Shown here: piece after piece, positions 1 to 5,830 of the stretch
How positions within the stretch are numbered: position 1 is the stretch's first letter
Layout: every line of letters starts with the position of its first letter
Source of the DNA: Spirochaetaceae bacterium
GTDB lineage: Bacteria; Spirochaetota; Spirochaetia; DSM-27196; PWMO01
DNA: 7,611 nucleotides
NCBI GenBank assembly: GCA_003558175.1
Contig: PWMO01000433.1
Span: 1-7,611, forward strand
Direction of reading: 5' to 3'
Notes under the pieces: model-generated
What the model was told of the DNA's origin: nothing
Seen by the model: the letters and a program-made list of their open reading frames with translations, nothing else
Database searches by the model: none
Translations under genes and position numbers: made by a program

Positions 1-63
1 GCCTACCAGGCGCTCCGCGCGGAACAGGTGCGCCGCTTCGGCGAGTTCCTGCTCCGGCACTGA
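1..63 (+). CDS. C-terminal end of an unidentified protein (5' partial)
   Basis: The window opens inside a reading frame that runs from base 1 to a TGA at 61-63 and encodes 20 residues, AYQALRAEQVRRFGEFLLRH. The stretch is charged and probably helical. It is too short to assign a family. It reads the same way as the two following genes, with a 62-bp gap to the next start, so it may be the preceding gene of the same polysaccharide operon. That it is coding is inferred from frame, composition and position only. Confidence 0.5.
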   Translation, partial: AYQALRAEQVRRFGEFLLRH

Positions 64-125
64 CGGAAAGCAGCCGCTCACGCAGTCTGCCTCGTGCCCA
101 CACGTTGTGACCACCCTAATTCCCC

Positions 126-1067
126 ATGACCAAACCCCTCAAACAGATATTGCCTGAACGCATGAAGCGCGCTCTGCGGCGACCGGTCGATGCGCTGGCG
201 CGCGCTGCGGGCTATGAGCGCGTCAAGCGGGGCTACCCGGTGGATTTTCGCGGTTTGACCGATGATGCGCGCGAAGCGGCTGGGCGTGCGGGTAATCGGC
301 CCATGCTGCTCAAGGTGCCCATTGCCGACTGTCGCGGCCTGAGACTGATGGCTTTCCCGCTCACAATCGATTCGCCTCATCCCTTCGTTATGGTGGCGCG
401 AGAGTATCTCGCCAATCGTCCCCATCCCTATCCCTACGAGGGATCACCGCTGCAGATCTACTACCGCGCCGTCCAGTTGGCCACGGCAGCAGATCTCTAT
501 GGGCTCAGCCGGCCTGCTGAAGCCGCGCAGCTGTCGGCACTGCCGTCTATTGCGGCCGTCGCACCCTGGCTCTCGGCACCCGGAAGGCGGGTGCGCCGGC
601 GGCGGATTCAGCTTGCCCGCAACGAGATGGCACAGCACGGCACGATATCTCGCGCCGGACTGGTCTGGCACGGGATGGGGCCGGTCCCCGATGAGCGCGG
701 CCGTCTGGAGATGAAGCGGGTCTGTGACACTGCGGCCTCCATTGCAGACAGCGGCTATCGTCCGGCATCAATCAAGTCTCACGTGCACGCCAAGGTCCTG
801 CGCGCCAACGGCAGGCAGGTGTTTGTCATCAGCTCAGGTCAGCACCGCGCTGCAGCGCTGGCCGCACTGGGCTATACGAGGATACCGGTGCACGTATCGC
901 CCAACTCCGTATTTGACCGTGACAGTGTCGCACAATGGCCGGCAGTTGCCTCCGGAGCACTGACTCAGGCGCAGGCGCTCGAGGTATTCGACCGTGTGTT
1001 CGCAAGCGAGCAGCCGCCCGCGGTCGCCGCCGTCTGGCCCGTCGCGTGGGAGCAACCCCAGACCTGA
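126..1067 (+). CDS. ParB/sulfiredoxin-like domain protein in a glycan gene cluster
   Basis: The gene encodes 313 aa from an ATG at 126 to a TGA at 1065. The N-terminal 50 or so residues are very basic (MKRALRRPVDALARAAGYER). There is no clear signal peptide or membrane segment. The middle contains an aromatic-rich part (YPYEGSPLQIYYRAVQLA), then an arginine-rich stretch near residues 153-160. The C-terminal third holds VFVISSGQHRAAALAALGY followed by IPVHV. This resembles the ParB/Srx-fold signature, in which a G-Q/H-HR motif sits in a nucleotide-binding loop. Proteins of this general kind occur among polysaccharide genes, but no reaction is known to me. The glycosyltransferase follows on the same strand, which suggests a role in surface glycan synthesis or its control. 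No strong ribosome binding site is visible before the ATG. The fold call is by motif only; function is unknown. Confidence 0.8.
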   Translation: MTKPLKQILPERMKRALRRPVDALARAAGYERVKRGYPVDFRGLTDDAREAAGRAGNRPMLLKVPIADCRGLRLMAFPLTIDSPHPFVMVAREYLANRPHPYPYEGSPLQIYYRAVQLATAADLYGLSRPAEAAQLSALPSIAAVAPWLSAPGRRVRRRRIQLARNEMAQHGTISRAGLVWHGMGPVPDERGRLEMKRVCDTAASIADSGYRPASIKSHVHAKVLRANGRQVFVISSGQHRAAALAALGYTRIPVHVSPNSVFDRDSVAQWPAVASGALTQAQALEVFDRVFASEQPPAVAAVWPVAWEQPQT

Positions 1068-1150
1068 CCGCCGCCGCGTATTCCAGCCCGCCGCACCACT
1101 CAATTTCAATGCAGCCCGACCCCACGGCTTCATCCCGTTCCAATCACGCA

Positions 1151-2341
1151 ATGACGCATAGCGGGTCGCCGCTCACCATCCTCGGCATCTACCTGCACCC
1201 CTACGTCCGTACCGGTGGGCACAGGCGCTACCTGGAGCTGATGCAGGGGCTCGCGCGGCGCGGGCATCGCTGCCTGTTGCTGCTCGATCCTCGCTTGCGC
1301 CTTGATCTGCCCGCTGTTGAGCTGCTGCGGCTCGACCCGGCTTCAGCTCAGCAGTCGCGTCGCCCGCTGCTTCCCGCCTCCCTTCGCTATCGCGCCGCCG
1401 TCCGGCGCGCGCTTCCCTCAATCCGTGCTGCCCTCGCTGAGCAGCCACCCGCCGCGGTGGTTGTCTTTGGTGAGACCCACTATCCTCCTTCGCGTCTGCT
1501 CACGCGTGAGCTGCGGGTGCCGCTGCTGTTCGGCTTTCGCAGTCTGCCGGTAGAGGTGGGGCGCATCGAGCGCGCCGAGCCCGGCCGTTCCGTCGCGCAG
1601 CGCCTTCGCATCAGCGTACGCATCGCCAAGTATCGCCTCTATGAGCGCGTCGTCGCTCGCCACGCGGACCGGATTGTCTTCCAGAGCCCGCACGACCGCG
1701 ATCGGTTCCTCGCGCGCAACCCTGCCGCGACCGCGCGCAGCAGCGTGATCCGCGGCAACATCGGCGAGCCGTGGTACCGCAGCGCCGACCGCGACACCAA
1801 CCGCTCCAGCGCGCTGCAGCGCATCATCTATGTCGGGGCGCTCAACACGCGCAAGGGCGTTGGCTACCTGCTGGAAGCGTTTGCACAGCTCGCGGCGGAG
1901 TTGCCGCGGCTGAAGCTCGATGTTGCCGGTGAGGGGGCACTGCGTGTGGCGCTTGAAGCGCGCGCTGCATCGCTGGGGCTCGCAGATCGAGTCGGCTTTC
2001 TCGGGCGGGTGGGGGAGCCGCTCGCCGCCATTGCCGGCGCCGATCTGCTGGTGGTTCCTTCGCTCTTCGACAGCTACCCCAACACCATTCTTGAGGCACT
2101 GCACGTCGGCACGCCGGTTATCGCCGCCCGCAGCGGCGGCATCCCCGACATGCTCGAGCACGATGAACTCCTTTTCCCGCCCGCGGACGCCTCGGCAATT
2201 GTCGACCGCATCCGCCTGCTCGCCTCGGATCCGGCGGCCTACCGTCGCGTGCGCGATCTCTGTTCCCGGCGGCGATCCTGCTTCGAGTTCGACTGGCCGG
2301 CGGAGTGGGAGCGGGTCATCCGCGAGCTGGCATCGGAATGA
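1151..2341 (+). CDS. Glycosyltransferase, GT4 family (GT-B fold)
   Basis: This is a 396-aa retaining-type glycosyltransferase that would transfer a sugar from a nucleotide donor to a growing glycan at the cytoplasmic face of the membrane; donor and acceptor cannot be read from sequence. The N-terminal acceptor domain opens with TILGIYLHPYVRTGGHRRYL, including the glycine-rich TGGH loop at residues 21-24. The C-terminal Glycos_transf_1 domain starts with YVGALNTRKGVGYLLEAF (from residue 227), then DVAGEG and VGFLGRV. The donor-site motif lies in PSLFDSYPNTILEAL as D307-x7-E315, an Asp variant of the usual E-x7-E, followed by GTPVIAARSGGIPDML. The length is normal for the family. The ATG at 1151 is preferred because family homology begins there; an in-frame ATG at 1109 would add 14 unlike residues. 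Neither has a clear ribosome binding site. The gap to the previous gene is 83 bp, consistent with an operon. Confidence 0.92.
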   Translation: MTHSGSPLTILGIYLHPYVRTGGHRRYLELMQGLARRGHRCLLLLDPRLRLDLPAVELLRLDPASAQQSRRPLLPASLRYRAAVRRALPSIRAALAEQPPAAVVVFGETHYPPSRLLTRELRVPLLFGFRSLPVEVGRIERAEPGRSVAQRLRISVRIAKYRLYERVVARHADRIVFQSPHDRDRFLARNPAATARSSVIRGNIGEPWYRSADRDTNRSSALQRIIYVGALNTRKGVGYLLEAFAQLAAELPRLKLDVAGEGALRVALEARAASLGLADRVGFLGRVGEPLAAIAGADLLVVPSLFDSYPNTILEALHVGTPVIAARSGGIPDMLEHDELLFPPADASAIVDRIRLLASDPAAYRRVRDLCSRRRSCFEFDWPAEWERVIRELASE

Positions 2342-2372
2342 GCGCTCCACAGGAAACGTTATCCGCGAGCGC

Positions 2373-2394
2373 AACCGCAGCACCGACCGCGGTT
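2373..2394. terminator. Weak inverted repeat between convergent genes
   Basis: AACCGC at 2373-2378 and GCGGTT at 2389-2394 are inverted with a 10-base spacer, in the 75-bp gap between the stop of the glycosyltransferase and the stop of the convergent PIN toxin. The position suits a bidirectional terminator, but the stem is short and there is no U tract on either strand. It may be chance in GC-rich DNA. Confidence 0.2.
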
Positions 2395-2416
2395 CGCAGG
2401 CCCGTCCGGACCTGAG

Positions 2417-2782
2417 CTACGTGACCGAGTACGGCACACGCACTCCCGGGTGTTCCGGCGGAAAGGCCCTGGTGTTTCTGCTTACCAGAAGCAGTCCGTT
2501 CACCTCAGCTGCGGCCCTTACTAATGCATCCGGCAGCCGAACAGGACGATCTTTGCGGATGCGAACTGCCGCCTCAAGCGTGGCCGAAGACATCTCCGCC
2601 GGAGAAAAACGCGCCAGAAAAGCTCGCACGGCAAGATCATTGGCTGCGGAAGTTCCGACCAGAACTTCAACATAGCTTATGGGGCTGATAAACACCCGGC
2701 GGTACCGCTTGAGTTCGGCACGTGCGTCTTCTATCCCGTTGAGATAGTCAATGATGATGTTGGTATCGAAAAGCGCTTCCAT
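2417..2782 (-). CDS. vapC: VapC-type PIN-domain toxin (RNase)
   Basis: The protein is 121 aa and starts MEALFDTNIIIDYLNG. PIN toxins are metal-dependent RNases that act on tRNA or rRNA in the cytoplasm and are held inactive by the partner antitoxin. Motifs in order: D6 in LFDTN, E39 in SYVEVLVG, D85 in RLPDALVRAAA, then LLLVSRNTRAFP. The last motif normally reads RNxxDF; here the acidic position is A106, so one of the four usual metal ligands is missing. The start at 2782 is chosen because homology begins exactly there and because it lies 4 bp after the antitoxin stop, with purine-rich GAGTGG and GAGCGG upstream; an in-frame start at 2869 would overlap the antitoxin and add 29 unlike residues. 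The ATG with the preceding gene forms a normal antitoxin-toxin operon. Family call is firm; activity is uncertain because of A106. Confidence 0.9.
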   Translation of the reverse strand: MEALFDTNIIIDYLNGIEDARAELKRYRRVFISPISYVEVLVGTSAANDLAVRAFLARFSPAEMSSATLEAAVRIRKDRPVRLPDALVRAAAEVNGLLLVSRNTRAFPPEHPGVRVPYSVT

Positions 2783-2786
2783 CCGC

Positions 2787-3011
2787 TCAATTCCACTCGG
2801 AGCGAAGACGCTGCTGATACACGACCCCGTCCTCTGCTTCACCGGCCTCCGCCCAAACGCCAATGGCAATGTCTTCCCCGCTCCCGGCCGCGCTTTGCAG
2901 GTACAGCTCCACCGCCTCCCGGACCAGTTCGCTTCGGGATATGCGACGTTGCCGCTTAAGCTCGTCCAGCCTCTTCACATAACTGTCGGGAATGTCAACG
3001 ATCGTCCTCAT
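2787..3011 (-). CDS. vapB: VapB-type ribbon-helix-helix antitoxin
   Basis: This is a 74-aa protein beginning MRTIVDIPDSYVKRLDELKR. The first 40 residues are a ribbon-helix-helix fold: a short strand (RTIVDIP), a helix with KRLDELKRQ, a turn (RRISRS) and a second helix (ELVREAVELYL). This part binds operator DNA as a dimer. The C-terminal tail, ending VVYQQRLRSEW, matches the YxxxLRxEW tail of VapB-like antitoxins, which wraps around the PIN toxin. It lies directly upstream of the toxin gene with a 4-bp gap. The start at 3011 is chosen at the RHH strand; an in-frame start at 3074 would add 21 residues that do not look like the family. There is no ribosome binding site before this ATG (TTATCAT immediately upstream), so the mRNA may be leaderless. 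Confidence 0.9.
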   Translation of the reverse strand: MRTIVDIPDSYVKRLDELKRQRRISRSELVREAVELYLQSAAGSGEDIAIGVWAEAGEAEDGVVYQQRLRSEWN

Positions 3012-3047
3012 ATGATAACGACGTATGATGATTTGTCCGCTTGTCAA
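3012..3047 (-). promoter_or_regulatory. Candidate promoter/operator of the vapBC-like operon
   Basis: On the minus strand a consensus -35 box TTGACA lies at 3042-3047. The -10 is poor: TACGTC at 3020-3025 gives a 16-bp spacer, while TATCAT at 3012-3017 would need 24 bp. If the closer box is used, transcription would start almost at the antitoxin ATG. CATACGT at 3021-3027 also occurs in the promoter of the second TA operon at 5080-5086. The region is AT-rich against GC-rich surroundings. No perfect palindrome is present. Confidence 0.35.
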
Positions 3048-3298
3048 GTGCCGCAGCTCGAGACGAGCCCGCATGGCATTGTGCCGGTACTCAAGAACCT
3101 GGAGTGACGCGTTGTTGAAACAATGACAATACCGCAGTCCTCACTGTGATGGGTGATCACGACTTCGTGAACGAAGTGGCTCATTCGGCGCCGCACCTCA
3201 TCGTAGGTCGCGCCGCCGGGAACCCGAAACTCCAACCGGCAAGTTCGAAACTCTTCGTACTCGAGCGGAAACTGCTGCTGTATATCTTGGTTAGTCAA
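3044..3298 (-). CDS. Hypothetical small protein (doubtful)
   Basis: An 84-aa frame opens with TTG at 3298 and ends with TGA at 3044. A purine-rich AGGAAGG lies just before the TTG, very close to it, and a TAG sits three codons upstream, so no earlier start exists in this frame. The first 68 residues have ordinary protein character (EYEEFRTCRLEFRVPGG, then a helix-like YDEVRRRMSHFVHEV and a strand-like GIVIVS). The last 15 residues look random and overlap the -35 box of the antitoxin promoter. I do not recognise a family and see no domain, signal peptide or membrane segment. It could be a small gene upstream of the TA pair, a decayed gene, or noncoding. Confidence 0.3.
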   Translation of the reverse strand: MTNQDIQQQFPLEYEEFRTCRLEFRVPGGATYDEVRRRMSHFVHEVVITHHSEDCGIVIVSTTRHSRFLSTGTMPCGLVSSCGT

Positions 3299-3356
3299 GC
3301 CTTCCTAAGAGCCGTAATAAATCTCACGTAGTTCTTTGCAAGGCACCGGTCTGAAG

Positions 3357-3371
3357 GCATTGAGGTGGACC
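3357..3371 (+). mobile_element. Possible solitary IS end (scar)
   Basis: GCATTGAGGTGGACC here is identical over 15 bases to 6435-6449, where it forms the right-hand end of the IS3-family element together with four flanking bases. The two copies have the same orientation, and similarity fades after the 15th base. No transposase follows: 42 bp later comes a glycosyltransferase relic. The simplest reading is the remaining tip of a related IS after deletion. A chance match of this length in one window is improbable but not excluded. Confidence 0.4.
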
Positions 3372-3412
3372 GGAGTTGGGTAGGGTGCGTCGCACCAGAT
3401 AGTTCGATTAGC

Positions 3413-3469
3413 AGCGGCGGCATCCCCGATATGCACGAGCAACAGGAGCTCCTTTTCCCGCCGGCAACC
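3413..3469 (+). pseudogene. Relic of a second GT4 glycosyltransferase
   Basis: Nineteen codons starting at 3413 read SGGIPDMHEQQELLFPPAT and continue to Ala. They align without gaps with SGGIPDMLEHDELLFPPAD of the intact glycosyltransferase, coded from 2132. DNA identity is high, with a first exact run of 17 bases. The upstream residues DSSIS may be part of it, but nothing before that looks like a glycosyltransferase, and downstream the frame runs into the ATPase promoter. The identity to the neighbour is not perfect, so this is either a diverged partial duplication or the last piece of a separate, related gene of the same cluster. Confidence 0.7.
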
Positions 3470-3471
3470 GC

Positions 3472-3512
3472 TTGCATATTATGCGTTCAAGCATTATGCT
3501 TTGGCGCATAAT
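3472..3512 (+). promoter_or_regulatory. Promoter of the DUF234 ATPase gene with repeated ATTATGC
   Basis: TTGCAT at 3472-3477 and TATGCT at 3495-3500 form a plausible sigma-70 pair with a 17-bp spacer, predicting a start near 3507. The heptamer ATTATGC occurs at 3478-3484 and 3493-3499 (15 bp apart) and inverted as GCATAAT at 3506-3512. The second and third form an inverted repeat with a 6-base loop across the -10 box and start point. This looks like an operator for a dimeric repressor, though the binding protein is unknown. The stretch is sharply AT-rich against its surroundings. Confidence 0.55.
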
Positions 3513-3522
3513 AATTGCCTCC

Positions 3523-3528
3523 GGGAGG
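3523..3528 (+). promoter_or_regulatory. Ribosome binding site that fixes a GTG start
   Basis: GGGAGG lies 6 bases before the GTG at 3535. It decides this start over the in-frame ATG codons at 3472 and later, which would fall within or upstream of the promoter and encode residues unlike the family. Confidence 0.7.
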
Positions 3529-3534
3529 CGTGTT

Positions 3535-4938
3535 GTGCAGTTCATCAACCGAACGCAAGAGATGCAGTGGTTGCACACGGTGTCCGGCTCCAACGAGCCG
3601 GCGCTCGTGGTGGTGTGGGGGAGGCGGCGCGTCGGAAAGAGCCGGTTGCTCGCCGAATGGTGCCGGAAGGTGGGCGGCGCGTACTGGGTTGCCGATGAGT
3701 CGTCGTCCCCGATTCAACGCCGCTACCTTGCCGAGGAGCTCGGGCGAGTCATCCCCGGCTTTGAGGCGGTAACTTATCCCGACTGGAGCGCACTGCTCGA
3801 CCGCCTCTCCGCGGATGCGCGCACCCGGAACTGGCGCGGACCTCTGGTGATCGATGAGTTTCCCTACCTGGTCTCGGGTGCTCCCGAGGTGCCGAGCGTG
3901 CTGCAGCGCTGGATCGACCGCGAGAAGCGCGAGGGGGGCCTGCAGCTGGTACTCTCCGGTTCCAGTCAGCGGATGATGATGGACACCATTCTGCGCGCGG
4001 ATGCACCGCTGTATGGACGCGCCGATCGCCTCTTCCGGCTGGAACCGCTCTCACCCGGGTTCGTTCATCAGGTGATCAAGACCTCCCAACCGCAGTCGGT
4101 TCTGGACTTCTTCACCTGCTGGGGGGGCGTGCCGCGCTACTGGGAACTGGCGCAGCCCTTCGGCACCCACTACCGAGACGCGGTAGACGAGCTGCTTCTT
4201 TCGCCGCACGGTGTGCTGCATGATGAGGTCAACCGGCTGCTGCATCTGGAGCTGCCCACCGCCGTTCCGCTTCGTCCCATTCTCGATGCGATCGGCCTCG
4301 GCGCGCATCGAATATCCGAGATCGCCGGGCGCCTGCAGACACCGGCAACCTCGCTCTCCCGCGGTCTCAAACAGCTGCACGATCTGGGCTACCTGCAGCG
4401 GGAGCTCCCCTTTGGAGAAGACCCAAAGCGCAGCAAGAAAGCGCTCTATCGCCTCGCCGACCCCTTCGTGCGTCTCTGGTTTCGCGCAGTTGCGCCCCAT
4501 CGCGGCACCCTCCAGACGGCGTCAAAAGCGGTGCGTCTGCAGCTGCTCGATCGGGCCTGGACCGGTCTGAGGGCCCAAGCGTGGGAAGAACTCTGCAGAC
4601 GTGCCGTCCCCCTCCTGTCGCTGAACAAGCGCGAGTGGCTCCCTCCCGCACGGTTCTGGGCGGCGGGCCACAGCGAATGGGACCTGGTATCCACCGCGCT
4701 CGACGGCGAGCGTGTTTTACTTGGGGAATGCAAAAGCCTCTCCCGTCCGGCTCGACGGGAGGACCTCCAGAAGATCGTGCGATCGGTTACCGCAAAAACG
4801 GTCCCGCCCGTGGCTGTCGCCGCCCGTAGAGAGTTCGTTCTCTTCGTTCCCGAACTCGCCGACGACCCAGGCCCCATTCCCCCCGGCTTCACCGTAGTGG
4901 ACGGCCGGCAGATCTTCAGCGCGCTTGCGAAAGCGTGA
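3535..4938 (+). CDS. AAA-type ATPase with DUF234-like C-terminal domain
   Basis: The protein is 467 aa from the GTG at 3535. It opens with the family's usual FINRTQEMQWL. Walker A is GRRRVGKS at residues 29-36, Walker B is PLVIDEFPYL near 103-112 (D107, E108), and a sensor-like LVLSGSSQRMM lies at 138-148. A winged-helix segment (ISEIAGRLQTPATSLSRGL, then LHDLGYLQR) follows around residues 260-290. The C-terminal DUF234-like region contains EWDLV (D383) and LLGECK (E398, K400), arranged like a PD-(D/E)xK nuclease core. Length and domain order are typical. The biological role of this family is not established; many copies occur in archaea and some bacteria and are thought to be linked to mobile or accessory DNA. 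It has its own promoter and no partner gene in the operon. After its TGA, the same frame continues 14 codons into the 48-bp repeat before a second TGA. Confidence 0.92.
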   Translation: MQFINRTQEMQWLHTVSGSNEPALVVVWGRRRVGKSRLLAEWCRKVGGAYWVADESSSPIQRRYLAEELGRVIPGFEAVTYPDWSALLDRLSADARTRNWRGPLVIDEFPYLVSGAPEVPSVLQRWIDREKREGGLQLVLSGSSQRMMMDTILRADAPLYGRADRLFRLEPLSPGFVHQVIKTSQPQSVLDFFTCWGGVPRYWELAQPFGTHYRDAVDELLLSPHGVLHDEVNRLLHLELPTAVPLRPILDAIGLGAHRISEIAGRLQTPATSLSRGLKQLHDLGYLQRELPFGEDPKRSKKALYRLADPFVRLWFRAVAPHRGTLQTASKAVRLQLLDRAWTGLRAQAWEELCRRAVPLLSLNKREWLPPARFWAAGHSEWDLVSTALDGERVLLGECKSLSRPARREDLQKIVRSVTAKTVPPVAVAARREFVLFVPELADDPGPIPPGFTVVDGRQIFSALAKA

Positions 4939-4965
4939 AGCACGGCCACCCAACTGGAGCGCCGT

Positions 4966-5013
4966 GAGCCGGGCGGCCTCTGATCGGCACGCCAAACGAA
5001 ACGCGCCGGCGCG
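4966..5013 (+). repeat. 48-bp direct repeat, left copy
   Basis: This copy matches 5813-5860 at 47 of 48 positions; the only change is C here for T there at the 13th base. It begins GAGCCGGGCGGC, contains TGATCGGCACGCCAAACG and ends in the palindrome CGCGCCGGCGCG. In this copy the palindrome extends to 14 bp (5001-5014), and GAGCCGG at its start is inverted as CCGGCTC at 5017-5023, so the whole unit can fold. It lies 27 bp after the ATPase stop and 51 bp before the -35 box of the next TA operon. It does not match a known element that I recognise. Confidence 0.9.
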
Positions 5014-5064
5014 TCGCCGGCTCCAGGTCCTGCAGCATCCGGACCGCGTATGCACAGTGTGGCA

Positions 5065-5102
5065 TTGACGCGAGTCATGCATACGTATAATATGTACGTA
5101 TG
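5065..5102 (+). promoter_or_regulatory. Promoter and operator of the second TA operon
   Basis: A -35 box TTGACG (5065-5070) and a perfect -10 box TATAAT (5086-5091) are spaced by 15 bp. CATACGTA at 5080-5087 and TACGTATG at 5095-5102 form a perfect 8-bp inverted repeat with a 7-base spacer that covers the -10 box and the ATG at 5100. The predicted transcription start is about 5098, leaving almost no leader and no room for a ribosome binding site. Binding of the RHH antitoxin here would block RNA polymerase directly, as in many autoregulated TA operons. The operator role is inferred. Confidence 0.75.
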
Positions 5103-5399
5103 GATACCAAGCTCACGTTAAAACTCAACAGCGAGGCAATCGAGGTCGCCCGCCGTTTCGCGCGTCGCAGGGGAACCAGCCTGTCGCGAATGGTCGAGCA
5201 GTACTTCAATTCCCTCGCACCGGAGGTCTCCGGCAACGAGACGCCTTCGGCGGTCTTTGACGGAACCGTCGTCGGTCGGTTGTTGGATGCCGCGCGCGCC
5301 TGGCCGCCGCGAGAGTTCACGGACGCAGAGATCGACTCGCTTCGGCAGACTGCCCTCGAGGAGCGGTACGGCTCAGTCTCACAGCAGGCAGATACCTGA
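5100..5399 (+). CDS. DUF6364-type ribbon-helix-helix antitoxin
   Basis: This 99-aa protein begins MDTKLTLKLNSEAIEVARRF, then ARRRGTSLSRMVEQYFNSL. The pattern of a short strand (KLTLKL), a helix rich in Arg and Ala, a GTSLS turn and a second helix is the ribbon-helix-helix DNA-binding fold typical of DUF6364 antitoxins. A flexible part follows (residues 42-60), then a helical tail around WPPREFTDAEIDSLRQTALE, which would contact the toxin. The gene overlaps the PIN toxin by one base (TGATG), so translation is probably coupled and the antitoxin made first. The ATG at 5100 sits inside the palindromic operator and directly after the -10 box, so initiation on a leaderless mRNA is likely. The neutralising role is inferred from gene order and fold. 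Confidence 0.88.
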   Translation: MDTKLTLKLNSEAIEVARRFARRRGTSLSRMVEQYFNSLAPEVSGNETPSAVFDGTVVGRLLDAARAWPPREFTDAEIDSLRQTALEERYGSVSQQADT

Positions 5400-5830
5400 T
5401 GCGCTGTCTCTTCGATACAGACGTATTGCTCGACGTGGTGCTCGCGCGTGAACCGTTCGTACATGCATCCGCTCACGCCCTGCTGCTCGCGGAGCAGCAC
5501 GCCTTTGAAGCGGTGACCACACCCCTGGTTCTGGCACATCTCTTCTATCTTGTTGGACGGGCACGCAGTCGTGACGCGGCGTTTGATGCTATCAGCGCCA
5601 TTCGTCTCATTCTGGATATCGTTGCGATCTCCCGCACAGAAACAGACGCCGCGCTTGCGCGCCGGGCAGACTATCCCGACTGGGAAGACCAGCTGCAGTA
5701 CGCCGCTGCGGAGCACCACGGCTGCGACCTTCTGGTCACCCGCAACGTCCGCGACTTCCCGGCCGCTCCCGTGCACGCGGTAACTCCGCAGGAACTTATC
5801 GCCTCGGCGCTGGAGCCGGGCGGCTTCTGA
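5399..5830 (+). CDS. PIN-domain toxin paired with the DUF6364-type antitoxin
   Basis: The protein is 143 aa and begins MRCLFDTDVLLDVVLAREPF, the usual opening of PIN toxins of the group with an FDTNVxLDxLLxREPF start. Motifs: D6 and D12 at the N terminus, H47 in VLAHLFYLV where relatives have E or N, D97 in DWEDQLQYAAA, and D119 in LLVTRNVRDFP. So the metal site has at least three Asp, with His in the variable position. It would act as a metal-dependent RNase in the cytoplasm until bound by the antitoxin. The ATG overlaps the antitoxin stop. The last five residues, EPGGF, and the TGA are coded by the right copy of the 48-bp repeat, so the natural C terminus may have been replaced when the repeat was joined. 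The PIN call is firm; the RNA target is unknown. Confidence 0.9.
   Translation: MRCLFDTDVLLDVVLAREPFVHASAHALLLAEQHAFEAVTTPLVLAHLFYLVGRARSRDAAFDAISAIRLILDIVAISRTETDAALARRADYPDWEDQLQYAAAEHHGCDLLVTRNVRDFPAAPVHAVTPQELIASALEPGGF

Noticed and set aside
1418..2383. 321-aa frame on the minus strand across the glycosyltransferase
   Set aside because: It is the antisense shadow of a strongly supported GT4 gene in GC-rich DNA, with low-complexity composition and no family motif.
3384..3396. Short palindrome GGTGCGTCGCACC as a terminator
   Set aside because: The stem is only 5-6 bp and no U tract follows on either strand; it lies in a scar zone without a gene ending nearby.
3472..3534. Upstream ATG starts for the DUF234 ATPase
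   Set aside because: The added residues come from the promoter and the operator array, while a strong ribosome binding site and family homology both point to the GTG at 3535.
5001..5014. 14-bp GC palindrome as the ATPase terminator
   Set aside because: It has no loop or U tract and is part of the 48-bp repeat, so its presence is explained by the repeat.
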